A DNA stretch of 64,000 nucleotides from Pseudoponticoccus marisrubri (GTDB lineage: Bacteria > Pseudomonadota > Alphaproteobacteria > Rhodobacterales > Rhodobacteraceae): the NCBI RefSeq assembly GCF_001482405.1, contig NZ_LPXO01000006.1:186001-250000 (forward strand). Direction: 5' to 3'. Below the pieces are notes generated by a model. It was not told the DNA's origin, did not search any database, and saw nothing but the letters and a program-made list of their open reading frames with translations. The position numbers and the translations under genes were made by a program. Below, piece by piece: positions 38,986 through 46,696 of the stretch. Numbering within the stretch: the stretch's first letter is position 1; each line of letters begins with the position of its first letter.

Positions 38986-39981
38986 ATGCAAGCAGCAATC
39001 TACACGGCCTATGGCGCGGCCGACCAGGTGAGAGTGACGCAGCGCCCCGTCCCCGCGCCCGGCGCGAAAGAGGTGCTGATCCGGGTCGGCGCCGCCGCGC
39101 TGACCACGGCCGACTGGCGGCTGCGCGCCTCGGCCTTTCCCGGGATGCTCTGGCTGCCCGGACGGCTGATGACCGGGCTCTTCGCCCCGAAACAGCAGGT
39201 GCTGGGCAACTCGATGGCGGGTACGGTGGTGGCGGTCGGCGCAGCGGTGACGCGGTTCTCGGTCGGGCAGCGGGTCTTCGGCTTTGTCGGCCATGGCGCC
39301 CATGCCGAGTATCTCGCCGTCTCGGAAGAAGCCGCGCTGGTTCCGACGCCCGAGGCGCTGGACGATGCCGGGGCCGCCGCGCTGCCTTTCGGCGCGCTCT
39401 CGGCGCTGGTCTTCCTGCGCGACGTGGCGCAGCTGGCGACCGGGCAGCACGTGCTGATCGTGGGCGCCTCGGGCGGCGTGGGGGCCTATGCCACCCAGAT
39501 CGCCCGGGCCATGGGTGCGCATGTCACGGCGGTGGCCGGGCCGGGGCGCGACGCGGCGCTGCGCGGGCTGGGGGCCCACCGGGTCATCGACTACCGGCAG
39601 GAGGATCCCGACGCGGCGCGCGCGGCCTATGACGTGGTGCTCGACACGGTCGGCGCGACCTCGTGGCGGCAGATGCGCCGCGCGATCAGGCCGGGCGGGG
39701 TCTACGTGCCGCTCAACTTCACCCAGCGCGAGATCTGGCACGCGCTGCGCGCGAAGCTGACCGGCGGGCCGCGCGTGGCGCTGGCCGTCAGTGGCGACAC
39801 GGCCGAGGACCTGGCCGAGATCACCGCCATGGTGCAGGCCGGCACCCTGCGCCCGGTGATCGACAGCCGCTTTCCGCTGGCCCGGATCGCAGAGGCCCAT
39901 GCCAAGGTCGAAAGCCGCCACGCCCTGGGCACCGTGGTGATCGACATGGCGGATGCGGCCAGCCCCGCCCGCGCCGCGTAA
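38986..39981 (+). CDS. Medium-chain NAD(P)-dependent reductase (quinone reductase type)
   Basis: A 331-residue zinc-independent MDR-superfamily enzyme. The GroES-like domain (about 1-120) lacks the zinc-ligand cysteines; the Rossmann domain (about 125-270) has LIVGASGGVGAYATQIARAM as cofactor-binding motif. Similar proteins reduce quinones or enones with NADPH. The C-terminal segment GTLRPVIDSRFPLARIAEAH followed by AKVESRHALGTVVI is typical. AGGAC precedes the ATG. Divergent from the LysR gene. A terminator shared with the convergent hsp20 gene follows. Confidence 0.92.
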   Translation: MQAAIYTAYGAADQVRVTQRPVPAPGAKEVLIRVGAAALTTADWRLRASAFPGMLWLPGRLMTGLFAPKQQVLGNSMAGTVVAVGAAVTRFSVGQRVFGFVGHGAHAEYLAVSEEAALVPTPEALDDAGAAALPFGALSALVFLRDVAQLATGQHVLIVGASGGVGAYATQIARAMGAHVTAVAGPGRDAALRGLGAHRVIDYRQEDPDAARAAYDVVLDTVGATSWRQMRRAIRPGGVYVPLNFTQREIWHALRAKLTGGPRVALAVSGDTAEDLAEITAMVQAGTLRPVIDSRFPLARIAEAHAKVESRHALGTVVIDMADAASPARAA

Positions 39982-39991
39982 GTGACGCATG

Positions 39992-40019
39992 AAAAAGGCC
40001 CCGGGAACATCCCGGGGCC
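39992..40019 (-). terminator. Bidirectional terminator, best for hsp20
   Basis: GGCCCCGGGA, loop ACA, TCCCGGGGCC: a perfect 10-bp stem. On the minus strand it is followed by TTTTTC, so it terminates the hsp20 transcript; it also lies just beyond the stop of the convergent reductase gene. Confidence 0.88.
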
Positions 40020-40044
40020 CGCACTCTGAACCGGAAACGCGTGA

Positions 40045-40518
40045 TCAGTTCACGGTTTCGGCGTCCACCACGTCCTTCTCGACCGCCGAGGTGTTCGGCT
40101 TGGCGATGGCGATCCGACGCGGCTTCAGCGCCTCGGGGATCTCGCGCTTGAGGTCGATATGCAGCATGCCGTTTTCATGCACGGCGCCTTCGACACGCAC
40201 GTGATCGGCAAGGTGGAAGCGGCGCTCGAAGGCGCGAGTGGCGATGCCGCGATGCAGGTAGGTCTTGGCGTCGCGCTCGTCCGACTTGCGGGCCGACACG
40301 ACAAGGGCCTGTTCCTTGACCTCGACGGAGAGGTCGTCATCCGAGAACCCGGCCACGGCGATCGAGATGCGATAGGCATCATCGGCCGTCTTCTCGATAT
40401 TGTAGGGCGGATAGCCCGGCTGGGCGTTCTCGCTGGCCAGAACGCGGTCCATCATCTCGGCCACCTGGTCGAAGCCGACAGTGGCGCGGTAGAGCGGGGC
40501 AAGATCGAAATGTCGCAT
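40045..40518 (-). CDS. Small heat-shock protein (Hsp20/IbpA class)
   Basis: A 157-residue alpha-crystallin-type chaperone that holds unfolded proteins for refolding. The N-terminus (MRHFDLAPLYRATVGFDQVA) and the alpha-crystallin domain (about 38-130) with VAGFSDDDLSVEVKEQALVV and HENGMLHIDLKREIPEALKP are characteristic of class A alphaproteobacterial Hsp20. The tail carries an RRIAI (IxI) anchor motif. GGAGG is 6 nt upstream. Controlled by an RpoH-type promoter and a ROSE-like leader. Confidence 0.95.
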   Translation of the reverse strand: MRHFDLAPLYRATVGFDQVAEMMDRVLASENAQPGYPPYNIEKTADDAYRISIAVAGFSDDDLSVEVKEQALVVSARKSDERDAKTYLHRGIATRAFERRFHLADHVRVEGAVHENGMLHIDLKREIPEALKPRRIAIAKPNTSAVEKDVVDAETVN

Positions 40519-40614
40519 GGAATCCTCCTTTGAGCGATACCTGTTTGCTTGCGGCGCCTTCCCTGCGGGACAGGCGTCTTTGCGGTGCCGGGACCCGGTC
40601 TGTGGCGTCCCGAC
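40519..40614 (-). ncRNA. ROSE-like RNA thermometer in the hsp20 leader
   Basis: The predicted leader of about 95 nt ends with UAUCGCU-CAAA-GGAGGAUU directly before the AUG. UCGCU matches the UYGCU box of ROSE elements, and it can pair with the Shine-Dalgarno GGAGGA through the usual A-U, U-A, C-G, G-G pattern with mismatches that melt on heating. ROSE thermometers typically precede alphaproteobacterial small heat-shock genes. Upstream leader sequence is GC-rich and can form additional stems. Confidence 0.65.
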
Positions 40615-40620
40615 ACCGCC

Positions 40621-40649
40621 TATTTGGGCAATGTCCGGCGCGTTTCAAG
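40621..40649 (-). promoter_or_regulatory. RpoH (sigma-32) promoter of hsp20
   Basis: Minus strand: CTTGAAA, 14 nt, CCCAAATA. This closely fits the heat-shock sigma factor consensus (CTTGAAA-N11-16-CCCCATNT) and would start transcription near 40614, about 95 nt before the hsp20 ATG. Confidence 0.75.
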
Positions 40650-40664
40650 AGGGGAATTCGCGCC

Positions 40665-41483
40665 TTACGGCCGGACGAAACGGGCGCCGGTCTCGTTGCG
40701 CTGCCCGGCATCCAGCCGACGCGCGCCGATGCTGATCTTGGGGCGCGCGGCGTCGCGGCGCAGCCGGCCCATCAGCACGGCCACATGCGTGTGCAGCCGC
40801 ATCCCGAAGGCCGCCTTGCCGCCATCCTGCATGCGCCCCAGCGCCGAGATCACCGACAGGATGCGCATCCGCCCGTCGACCGAGACAAAGACCGGCGCGC
40901 CGGACGAGCCGAAGGTGACATCGCAGTCGAAGGCCAGCACCCCGTCGCTGTACTCGGCCGTCAGGTCGCAGCTGCGTTCGCGCGACAGCACCTCTTCGCG
41001 CCCCTGCCCGTAAGAGACCACGCTGACCCGCGTGCCGGCGCGGCTGGACTGGTGCACGCGGAAGGGATCGGCCTCGGCACTGACCACCGCGCGGTCCAGC
41101 CGCAGGAGCGCCACGTCATTGGCGATCATCGTGCCGTTCAGCTGGCCCCCGGCGCTGTCGCGGAAGCCAGAGGCGGCAAGCCAGCGCACCACCTTGCGGT
41201 CGGCGATGGACTGGCCGCGGTGATAGCCCGCGCGAAAGCCGATCCGTGCCGCGGGGATCGGCCGGCCCGTGTCGTCGAACAGGCAATGCGCCGCGGTCAG
41301 CACCACGTCGCGCGCGATCAGCGTACCGGTGCAGAACCCGTCGCCGGTCTCGACCCGGCCCACCGCCTCCCAGCCCAGAAGTTCGCCGCGCTGGTCCATC
41401 CGGTCGAACACCGCCTGTGCCCGGGACGGGGCCGGCAGGCCGGCCAGCAGCAGCGCCGCGAGATATGTCAGGGCTTTATGAAT
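40665..41483 (-). CDS. Trypsin-like serine protease, second of a tandem pair (non-standard start)
   Basis: A chymotrypsin-fold (S1) protease of about 272 residues. The catalytic histidine is in LTAAHC, the aspartate in NDVALLRLD, and the serine in FGSSGAPVF. It ends NETGARFVRP, like the paralogue upstream (RETGAKFIKP). The first standard codon, GTG 41411, falls after an obvious signal peptide (KALTYLAALLLAGLPAPSRA) encoded in frame upstream. I place the start at ATT 41483 (a GGGGG box lies 4 nt before it), overlapping the upstream stop; CTG 41471 is an alternative. With the GTG start the protein would not be exported. Confidence 0.72.
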   Translation of the reverse strand: MHKALTYLAALLLAGLPAPSRAQAVFDRMDQRGELLGWEAVGRVETGDGFCTGTLIARDVVLTAAHCLFDDTGRPIPAARIGFRAGYHRGQSIADRKVVRWLAASGFRDSAGGQLNGTMIANDVALLRLDRAVVSAEADPFRVHQSSRAGTRVSVVSYGQGREEVLSRERSCDLTAEYSDGVLAFDCDVTFGSSGAPVFVSVDGRMRILSVISALGRMQDGGKAAFGMRLHTHVAVLMGRLRRDAARPKISIGARRLDAGQRNETGARFVRP

Positions 41484-42259
41484 TTGGCCCCCGTTTCCCG
41501 GCGGCTGCCCGCCGGCATGCGCTCCAGCCCCGCGCCGGGATCGCCCTGCCGCGCCAGTGCCAGCTTCACGATCTGCAGCGGGCCGTCCAGATCCGTGGCC
41601 AGCGAGACCGGCGCGCCGTTCGCCTCGGCCTTGGCCGAGACGACCGAGACGATGCGCGGGGTGCCTTCGAGGTCGAAGCGGAACACGGGCGAGCCGGATG
41701 CGCCGAAATCCACCGCGCAGGACAGTACCAGCATGCCCGACTGGCGCGCCATGACACGGCAGAGATCCTGCAGCGCGGGCGCCTCGGAGCGATCATGCGC
41801 GTAGGAGACCACCCCGACCGAAGCGCCGGCCTCGGGCGCGGCCTCGGTCGCGAAGGGCAGGATGGTGGTGTTGCGGATCGGGTGCTGCAGCTCGATCAGC
41901 GCGAGGTCGGTGCCCACCCGCGCGACATCGGCCGCTTCGGCAAAGACGTAGTCGGGATGCGGCACCGCCTTGCGAATGCGCCGGTAGGCCGCCGCGCGAC
42001 CGTTGCGCCAGCCGGCCAGGAACTGGATGTCATCGACCGGCACGCGCGCCCCGGTGCCGGGATCATACAGGCAATGCGCCGCGGTCAGCACCAGTTCGGG
42101 CGCGATCAGCGCGCCGGTGCAGAAGGCCTCGCCCGCGATTTCCAGCCGGCCGACCGCCTCCCAGGCGCGGCCATCCTGGTTGCTTTCCATGGTGAACAGG
42201 CCCTGGGCGCCGGCAGCCGCCGCCCAGACCCAAAGGCCTACCGCCAGTATTGCGCGCAC
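41468..42259 (-). CDS. Trypsin-like serine protease, first of a tandem pair
   Basis: A 263-residue secreted S1-family protease with a GTG start (AGGGA 8 nt upstream) and a signal peptide (VRAILAVGLWVWAAAAGAQG). The triad is visible: His in LTAAHCLYD, Asp in GTDLALIELQ, Ser in FGASGSPVF. Cysteine pairs flank the His and Ser loops. About the same length and layout as the following gene, so the two arose by duplication. An inverted repeat sits in the 77-nt gap towards glcF. Confidence 0.88.
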   Translation of the reverse strand: MRAILAVGLWVWAAAAGAQGLFTMESNQDGRAWEAVGRLEIAGEAFCTGALIAPELVLTAAHCLYDPGTGARVPVDDIQFLAGWRNGRAAAYRRIRKAVPHPDYVFAEAADVARVGTDLALIELQHPIRNTTILPFATEAAPEAGASVGVVSYAHDRSEAPALQDLCRVMARQSGMLVLSCAVDFGASGSPVFRFDLEGTPRIVSVVSAKAEANGAPVSLATDLDGPLQIVKLALARQGDPGAGLERMPAGSRRETGAKFIKP

Positions 42260-42281
42260 GTCTTGTCCCTCGATGCCCCCG

Positions 42282-42304
42282 GTTTGGATCGGATTTATCC
42301 AAAC
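42282..42304. promoter_or_regulatory. Inverted repeat upstream of the protease pair
   Basis: GTTTGGAT, 7 nt, ATCCAAAC: perfect 8-bp arms, 22 nt before the GTG start of the first protease. It is AT-richer than its surroundings and suits an operator near the promoter. Confidence 0.5.
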
Positions 42305-42308
42305 TCTT

Positions 42309-42326
42309 AGGCAAAATTAGGGCAGA
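42309..42326. repeat. 18-bp sequence shared with the GT14 leader
   Basis: AGGCAAAATTAGGGCAGA, differing in one base from AGGCAAAACTAGGGCAGA at 56823-56840. Both copies are intergenic and unusually AT-rich for this genome. Confidence 0.5.
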
Positions 42327-42336
42327 GGCGCCTCGA

Positions 42337-43629
42337 TCAGCTTGGCTGGCCCAGCGCGCGTGGCCGCGGCCCCCCGGTCGCCCAGTCCAGCAGCTCGACG
42401 CTGTGCACCACGGGAATCTCCGTGCCCGAGCCGATCTGCATCATGCAGCCGATATTGCCCGCGGCGATCACGTCCGGCGCCTTGACCTCGAGCGTGCGGA
42501 CCTTGCGCTCCTTCAGCTGCTTCGAGATCTCGGGCTGCATCAGGTTGTAGGTCCCGGCCGAGCCGCAGCACAGGTGGCTGTCGGCGGGCTCCACGACCTC
42601 GAAACCGGCGCGTTTCAGCAGGTCCTTGGGGGCGGACTTGATCTTCTGGCCGTGCTGCAGCGAGCAGGCCGCGTGATAGGCGACCTTGAGGCCCTGCGGC
42701 GCGCCCTCGGGGATCTCCAGCGTCTTGAGCAGCTCGCTCACATCCATGGCGATGCCGGCCACCCGCTCGGCCTGGTCGGCCAGCCTGGTGTTGCGGAACA
42801 TGTGGCCGTAATCCTTCACCGTGGTGCCGCAGCCCGAGGTGTTGATGACCACGGCATCCAGCCCGTCGCCCTCGATCTCGGCGGTCCAGGCGCGGATGTT
42901 CTTCTCGGCGGTGGCGTGGCTTTCGTCGGTCTTGCCCATGTGATGGGTCAGCGCGCCGCAGCAGCCCGCGCCCTTCGCGACCACCACCTCGCAGCCCAGC
43001 CGCGTCAGCAGGCGGATCGTGGCATCGTTGATATCGGTGTTCAGCGCCCGCTGGGCGCAGCCGGTCATCAGCGCCACGCGCTTGCGCCGCGGGCCCTTGG
43101 CGGGAAAGCTCTGCGGGTCGTCGTTGCGGCTGACCGGCGGGATCTGCTTCGGCGCCATCTCGAGCATGGCGCGCAGCCGGGCATCGGGCATCAGCCTCGC
43201 GAACGGCCGGCCGATCTTGGCGCCCAGCAGGGCCACGCGGAACCGCGTGGGATAGGGCAGGATGCGGGCCAGCACCCAGCGCAGGGCGCGGTCGGACCAC
43301 GGGCGGTCATAATGTTTCTCGATATAGTCCCGCGCGTGGTCCACGAGATGCATGTAATGCACGCCCGAGGGGCAGGTCGTCATGCAGGCGAGGCAGGACA
43401 GGCAGCGGTCGATATGCTTGACCGTCTTCTCGTCGGGCACGCGCTCGTTCTCGAGCATGTCCTTGATCAGATAGATGCGGCCGCGCGGGCTGTCCAGCTC
43501 GTCGCCCAGCACCTGGTAGGTCGGGCAGGTCGCGGTGCAGAAACCGCAATGCACGCAGGTGCGCAGGATCTGGTTGGCCCGGGCGGTGCCCGGATCCTTC
43601 AGTTGATCATCGGTGAAATTGGTTTGCAT
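42337..43629 (-). CDS. glcF: Glycolate oxidase iron-sulfur subunit
   Basis: A 430-residue electron-transfer subunit. Two CxxCxxCxxxCP ferredoxin motifs occur in the N-terminal part (CVHCGFCTATCP near 25-36; CLSCLACMTTCP near 76-87), and two CCG domains follow (GAGCCGAL; HLCCGSAGTY). It accepts electrons from the GlcD/GlcE flavin subunits and passes them to quinone. Full length. Last gene of the glcD-glcE-membrane protein-glcF operon, starting 1 nt after the small membrane protein's stop. Confidence 0.95.
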   Translation of the reverse strand: MQTNFTDDQLKDPGTARANQILRTCVHCGFCTATCPTYQVLGDELDSPRGRIYLIKDMLENERVPDEKTVKHIDRCLSCLACMTTCPSGVHYMHLVDHARDYIEKHYDRPWSDRALRWVLARILPYPTRFRVALLGAKIGRPFARLMPDARLRAMLEMAPKQIPPVSRNDDPQSFPAKGPRRKRVALMTGCAQRALNTDINDATIRLLTRLGCEVVVAKGAGCCGALTHHMGKTDESHATAEKNIRAWTAEIEGDGLDAVVINTSGCGTTVKDYGHMFRNTRLADQAERVAGIAMDVSELLKTLEIPEGAPQGLKVAYHAACSLQHGQKIKSAPKDLLKRAGFEVVEPADSHLCCGSAGTYNLMQPEISKQLKERKVRTLEVKAPDVIAAGNIGCMMQIGSGTEIPVVHSVELLDWATGGPRPRALGQPS

Positions 43630-43630
43630 G

Positions 43631-43969
43631 TCAGACCATCATTCGGGCCGTGGCCAGTCCGAACCACGGCAGTGTCGTTGCCATCAGCGCCACGATCGTG
43701 ACCCAGCGATGCAGGCGCGGCCCGCTGGCACGACGGCGCAGCGCCATCGCGACCATGGCGATGGCCAGCACCCAGGCCAGCCAGAGCATCGCCAGCGAGC
43801 CCGCGGCCGAGCGGCCCTGCAGCGCGAGCGCTGCCGCCATGGTCAGCGCCATCGCGACGGCCAGCGCGCCCAGGGTCCGGACGCCATGCGGCAGACGCAG
43901 CAGCAGGGCGCAAAGCAGCGGCCCGCCGACAAAGGTCATGCCGAAGGCGATCAGGACCGGTGGCGCCAT
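43631..43969 (-). CDS. Small membrane protein inside the glycolate oxidase operon
   Basis: A 112-residue protein with three to four membrane helices (PVLIAFGMTFVGGPLLCALL; LGALAVAMALTMAAALAL; SLAMLWLAWVLAIAMVAMAL; IVALMATTLPWFGLATA). It overlaps glcE by 3-4 nt (ATGA) and ends 1 nt before glcF, so it is translated with the operon. Its place suggests a membrane docking or quinone-access role for the GlcDEF complex, but this is inference; DUF-level homologues occur here in other roseobacters. Confidence 0.75.
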   Translation of the reverse strand: MAPPVLIAFGMTFVGGPLLCALLLRLPHGVRTLGALAVAMALTMAAALALQGRSAAGSLAMLWLAWVLAIAMVAMALRRRASGPRLHRWVTIVALMATTLPWFGLATARMMV

Positions 43970-45090
43970 CAGACGAGGATCCCGGGGTTCAGGATGCCCC
44001 GCGGGTCGAAGCGCTGTTTGAGCCCGCGCGACAGCGCAGCGATCGCCGCGGGCTGCGGCTGGAACATGGGCAGATCGCCCGTGCCGCGCACCTGCGTGGC
44101 GTACCCGTCATAGGCGCCCAGCCGTTCGCGCGCATCGGTGCCGGCGGGCAGCAGCGCCCAGATCAGCCCGCCCGCCCAGTCGAAGAGCTGCGCCTCGGCC
44201 TGCAGCCGCAGGGCCAGTTCCGGCGCGTCCGAGGGCTTGCACGAGATGCGCCAGACATCGCCGTCCCGGCCGTGCAGCTTGTCCACGTCGCGCACCCGGC
44301 GCCATGTGTCGGCCACCGCCTCGGGGTCGCTTTCGACGCGCACCTCGTGCAGGCCGAACATGGCCTGCAGCGCGGAGGCGCGATAGGCGACCGACTGGGC
44401 AAACCCCTCGATCCGCAGCATGGTGACCGGCTGGCCCGCCGCGCTCTCGGGGTCATGCGCCGCGCCGGTGATCTCGTAGGGTGAGCCCATGGCCTCGGCC
44501 ATCAGCTGCACCGCCTGTGCCACGTCCAGCCCGTCGACCAAAAGGCAGGCGGCGGCCTCGGGGCGGGGCAACACCTTGAGGCTGACCTCGCTCAGCGCGC
44601 CGAGGCTGCCCCAACTGCCGGTCATCAGCTTGACGAGGTCATAACCGGTGACGTTCTTCATCACCCGACCGCCATTTTTGATCACGGTGCCCATGCCGTC
44701 GACGAAGCGCACGCCAAGCATGTAGTCGCGGCAGGCGCCGGCCTGCAGACGGCGCGGCCCGCTGACATTGCCGGCGACCACGCCGCCGATCGTCGGCGCG
44801 CCGGAGGTCCCCAGCAGCCCGCGAGGATCCATCGGCTCGAAGGGCAGGCGCTGGCCCTCGGCGCGCAGCGCGGCCTCGATCTCGTCCAGCGGCGTGCCGG
44901 CCTGCGCGGCCAGCGTCAGCGCGCCGGGTTCGTAGAGCGTGATGCCCGACAGGCCGCGCGTGTCCAGCACGTCGCCGTCGCAGGTCACGCCGCGCGTACC
45001 ACCGCCCTGCAGGCAGAGCGGGCCCTTCGCGTCGCGGACCGCCTCAGCCAGTTGCGCCTCGGTTTCGGGCGCAAGGCCCGGCTTGTTCAT
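43969..45090 (-). CDS. glcE: Glycolate oxidase FAD-binding subunit
   Basis: A 373-residue FAD_binding_4 protein, paralogous to the N-terminal part of GlcD. The flavin-binding segment includes LCLQGGGTRGV and GLLGTSGAPTIGGVVAGNVS; MLGVRFVDGMGTVIKNGGRV with NVTGYDLVKLMTGSWGSLG is GlcE-typical. I chose the ATG at 45090; a TTG at 45105, 7 nt after the glcD stop and preceded by GGAG, would add MAIET and is nearly as good. Required for glycolate oxidase activity with GlcD and GlcF. Confidence 0.93.
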   Translation of the reverse strand: MNKPGLAPETEAQLAEAVRDAKGPLCLQGGGTRGVTCDGDVLDTRGLSGITLYEPGALTLAAQAGTPLDEIEAALRAEGQRLPFEPMDPRGLLGTSGAPTIGGVVAGNVSGPRRLQAGACRDYMLGVRFVDGMGTVIKNGGRVMKNVTGYDLVKLMTGSWGSLGALSEVSLKVLPRPEAAACLLVDGLDVAQAVQLMAEAMGSPYEITGAAHDPESAAGQPVTMLRIEGFAQSVAYRASALQAMFGLHEVRVESDPEAVADTWRRVRDVDKLHGRDGDVWRISCKPSDAPELALRLQAEAQLFDWAGGLIWALLPAGTDARERLGAYDGYATQVRGTGDLPMFQPQPAAIAALSRGLKQRFDPRGILNPGILV

Positions 45091-45111
45091 CGTCTCGATC
45101 GCCAAACCGCT

Positions 45112-46560
45112 CTACTCCGCCGCCAGCGCCGACATGCGGCGGGCTTCCGAGGCGGCCAGCGGAAACACCTTGGCCGGGTTCAGAAGCCATTTGTCGTCGA
45201 ACACGTCCTTGACCGCCATCTGCGCCTCCAGGTCGTCGGGCGCGTATTGGTCGACCATCAGGTCGCGCTTCTCGATGCCGACGCCATGTTCGCCGGTCAG
45301 GCAACCGCCCACCTCGACGCAGAGCTTGAGGATCTCGGCGCCCAGCGCCTCGCATTTCTCCAGCTGCCCGGGCGCGTTGGCATCGAACAGGATCAGCGGG
45401 TGCATGTTGCCGTCACCGGCATGAAAGACATTGGCGACCTCCAGCCCGTATTCGCCCGACAGCTCACCGATGCGGCGCAGCACGTAGGGCAGTTCCGAGA
45501 CCGGAATCGTGCCGTCGAGGCACATGTAGTCGTTGATGTTGCCCATGGCGCCGAAGGCCGATTTGCGGCCCAGCCAGATGCGCGCGGCCTCATCGGCATC
45601 CTTCGCCTCGCGCAGCTCGACCGGGTCATGGCGCCGGGCGATCTGCAGGATCAGGCCCAGTTGCTCGTCGATCTCGGCCTCGGATCCCTCGACCTCGACG
45701 ATCAGCAGCGCCTCGCAATCGGGATAGCCGGCCTTGGCAAAATCCTCGGTGGCGCGGATGCAGGGGCGGTCCATGAATTCGATCGCCACGGGCAGCAGCC
45801 CCGCCTTGATGATGTCGGACACGCAGGCACCGGCGACCTCGTTGCTGTCAAAGCCCATCAGCACCGGGCGCGCGCCCTCGGGCTTGCGCAGGATGCGCAG
45901 CGTCGCCTCGGTGACCACGCCCAGCTGCCCCTCGGAGCCGCAGATCAGGCCCAGAAGGTCCAGGCCACCGGAATCGAGATGCGCGCCGCCGATCTCGACC
46001 ACGGTGCCGTCCATCTGCACCATGGTCACGCCCAGCAGGTTGTTGGTCGTGACGCCGTATTTCAGGCAATGCGCCCCGCCCGAGTTCATGGCGATATTGC
46101 CGGCGATGGCGCAGGCCAGCTGCGAGGACGGGTCGGGGGCATAGAAGAAATCATTCTCTTCGACCGCGCCGGTGACGCTGAGATTGGTGCGGCCGGTCTG
46201 CACCCGGATCACCCGGTTGTCGTAATCGGTCTCGAGCACCGCGTTCATCCGCGCGACGCCCAGGATCACCGAATCCGCGGTGGGCAGCGCGCCGCCGGCC
46301 AGCGAGGTGCCGGCCCCGCGCGGCACCACGGGCACGCCCTCTTCGTGGCAGATCCGCAGCACCGCGGCGACCTCCTCGGTCGTGGCGGGCAGCACGGCCG
46401 CCAGAGGCGGGCAGCGATAGGCGGTCAGCGCGTCGCATTCATAGGCCCGCGTCTCGGCCGGGTCGTGGATCACCGCATCGGCGGGCAGGACGGACAGCAG
46501 CCGTTCGACGATCCGCGCCTTGCGGGTCAGAACCGTGCTGTCGGGTGCGGGCATTTGCAT
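45112..46560 (-). CDS. glcD: Glycolate oxidase catalytic FAD subunit
   Basis: Oxidises glycolate (from phosphoglycolate or algal exudates) to glyoxylate. 482 residues: FAD_binding_4 domain (about 55-195; VPRGAGTSLAGGALP) and FAD-oxidase_C domain (about 230-470) with FHAGDGNMHP and GGCLTGEHGVGIEKRD. GGAGG before the ATG at 46560. First gene of the operon. Two inverted repeats lie in the 60 nt upstream, one of them resembling GntR/FadR-family operators such as those bound by GlcC-like regulators. Confidence 0.96.
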   Translation of the reverse strand: MQMPAPDSTVLTRKARIVERLLSVLPADAVIHDPAETRAYECDALTAYRCPPLAAVLPATTEEVAAVLRICHEEGVPVVPRGAGTSLAGGALPTADSVILGVARMNAVLETDYDNRVIRVQTGRTNLSVTGAVEENDFFYAPDPSSQLACAIAGNIAMNSGGAHCLKYGVTTNNLLGVTMVQMDGTVVEIGGAHLDSGGLDLLGLICGSEGQLGVVTEATLRILRKPEGARPVLMGFDSNEVAGACVSDIIKAGLLPVAIEFMDRPCIRATEDFAKAGYPDCEALLIVEVEGSEAEIDEQLGLILQIARRHDPVELREAKDADEAARIWLGRKSAFGAMGNINDYMCLDGTIPVSELPYVLRRIGELSGEYGLEVANVFHAGDGNMHPLILFDANAPGQLEKCEALGAEILKLCVEVGGCLTGEHGVGIEKRDLMVDQYAPDDLEAQMAVKDVFDDKWLLNPAKVFPLAASEARRMSALAAE

Positions 46561-46574
46561 GGGTCACCTCCCTT

Positions 46575-46591
46575 GGACGTGGGACACGTCC
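46575..46591. promoter_or_regulatory. GC inverted repeat in the glc promoter region
   Basis: GGACGTG, GGA, CACGTCC: perfect 7-bp arms 15 nt before the glcD ATG. It may fold in the leader RNA or be a second operator. Confidence 0.45.
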
Positions 46592-46594
46592 GAA

Positions 46595-46615
46595 TTGGTA
46601 AAGTTATATTACCAA
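46595..46615. promoter_or_regulatory. Putative GlcC/FadR-type operator upstream of glcD
   Basis: TTGGTAA, 7 nt (AT-rich), TTACCAA: a perfect inverted repeat. TGGTnn...nnACCA palindromes are bound by FadR-subfamily GntR regulators, the group that includes GlcC and LldR. It lies 35 nt upstream of glcD and 82 nt upstream of the divergent HemJ-like gene. No regulator gene is seen next to it. Confidence 0.6.
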
Positions 46616-46696
46616 AACGCCCCATGAGCGAGTCATGATTGACCTGCGGCCCTGCGGCATCTTGCACTTCTCCCATCCCGATTGAATGGTGCGCCC

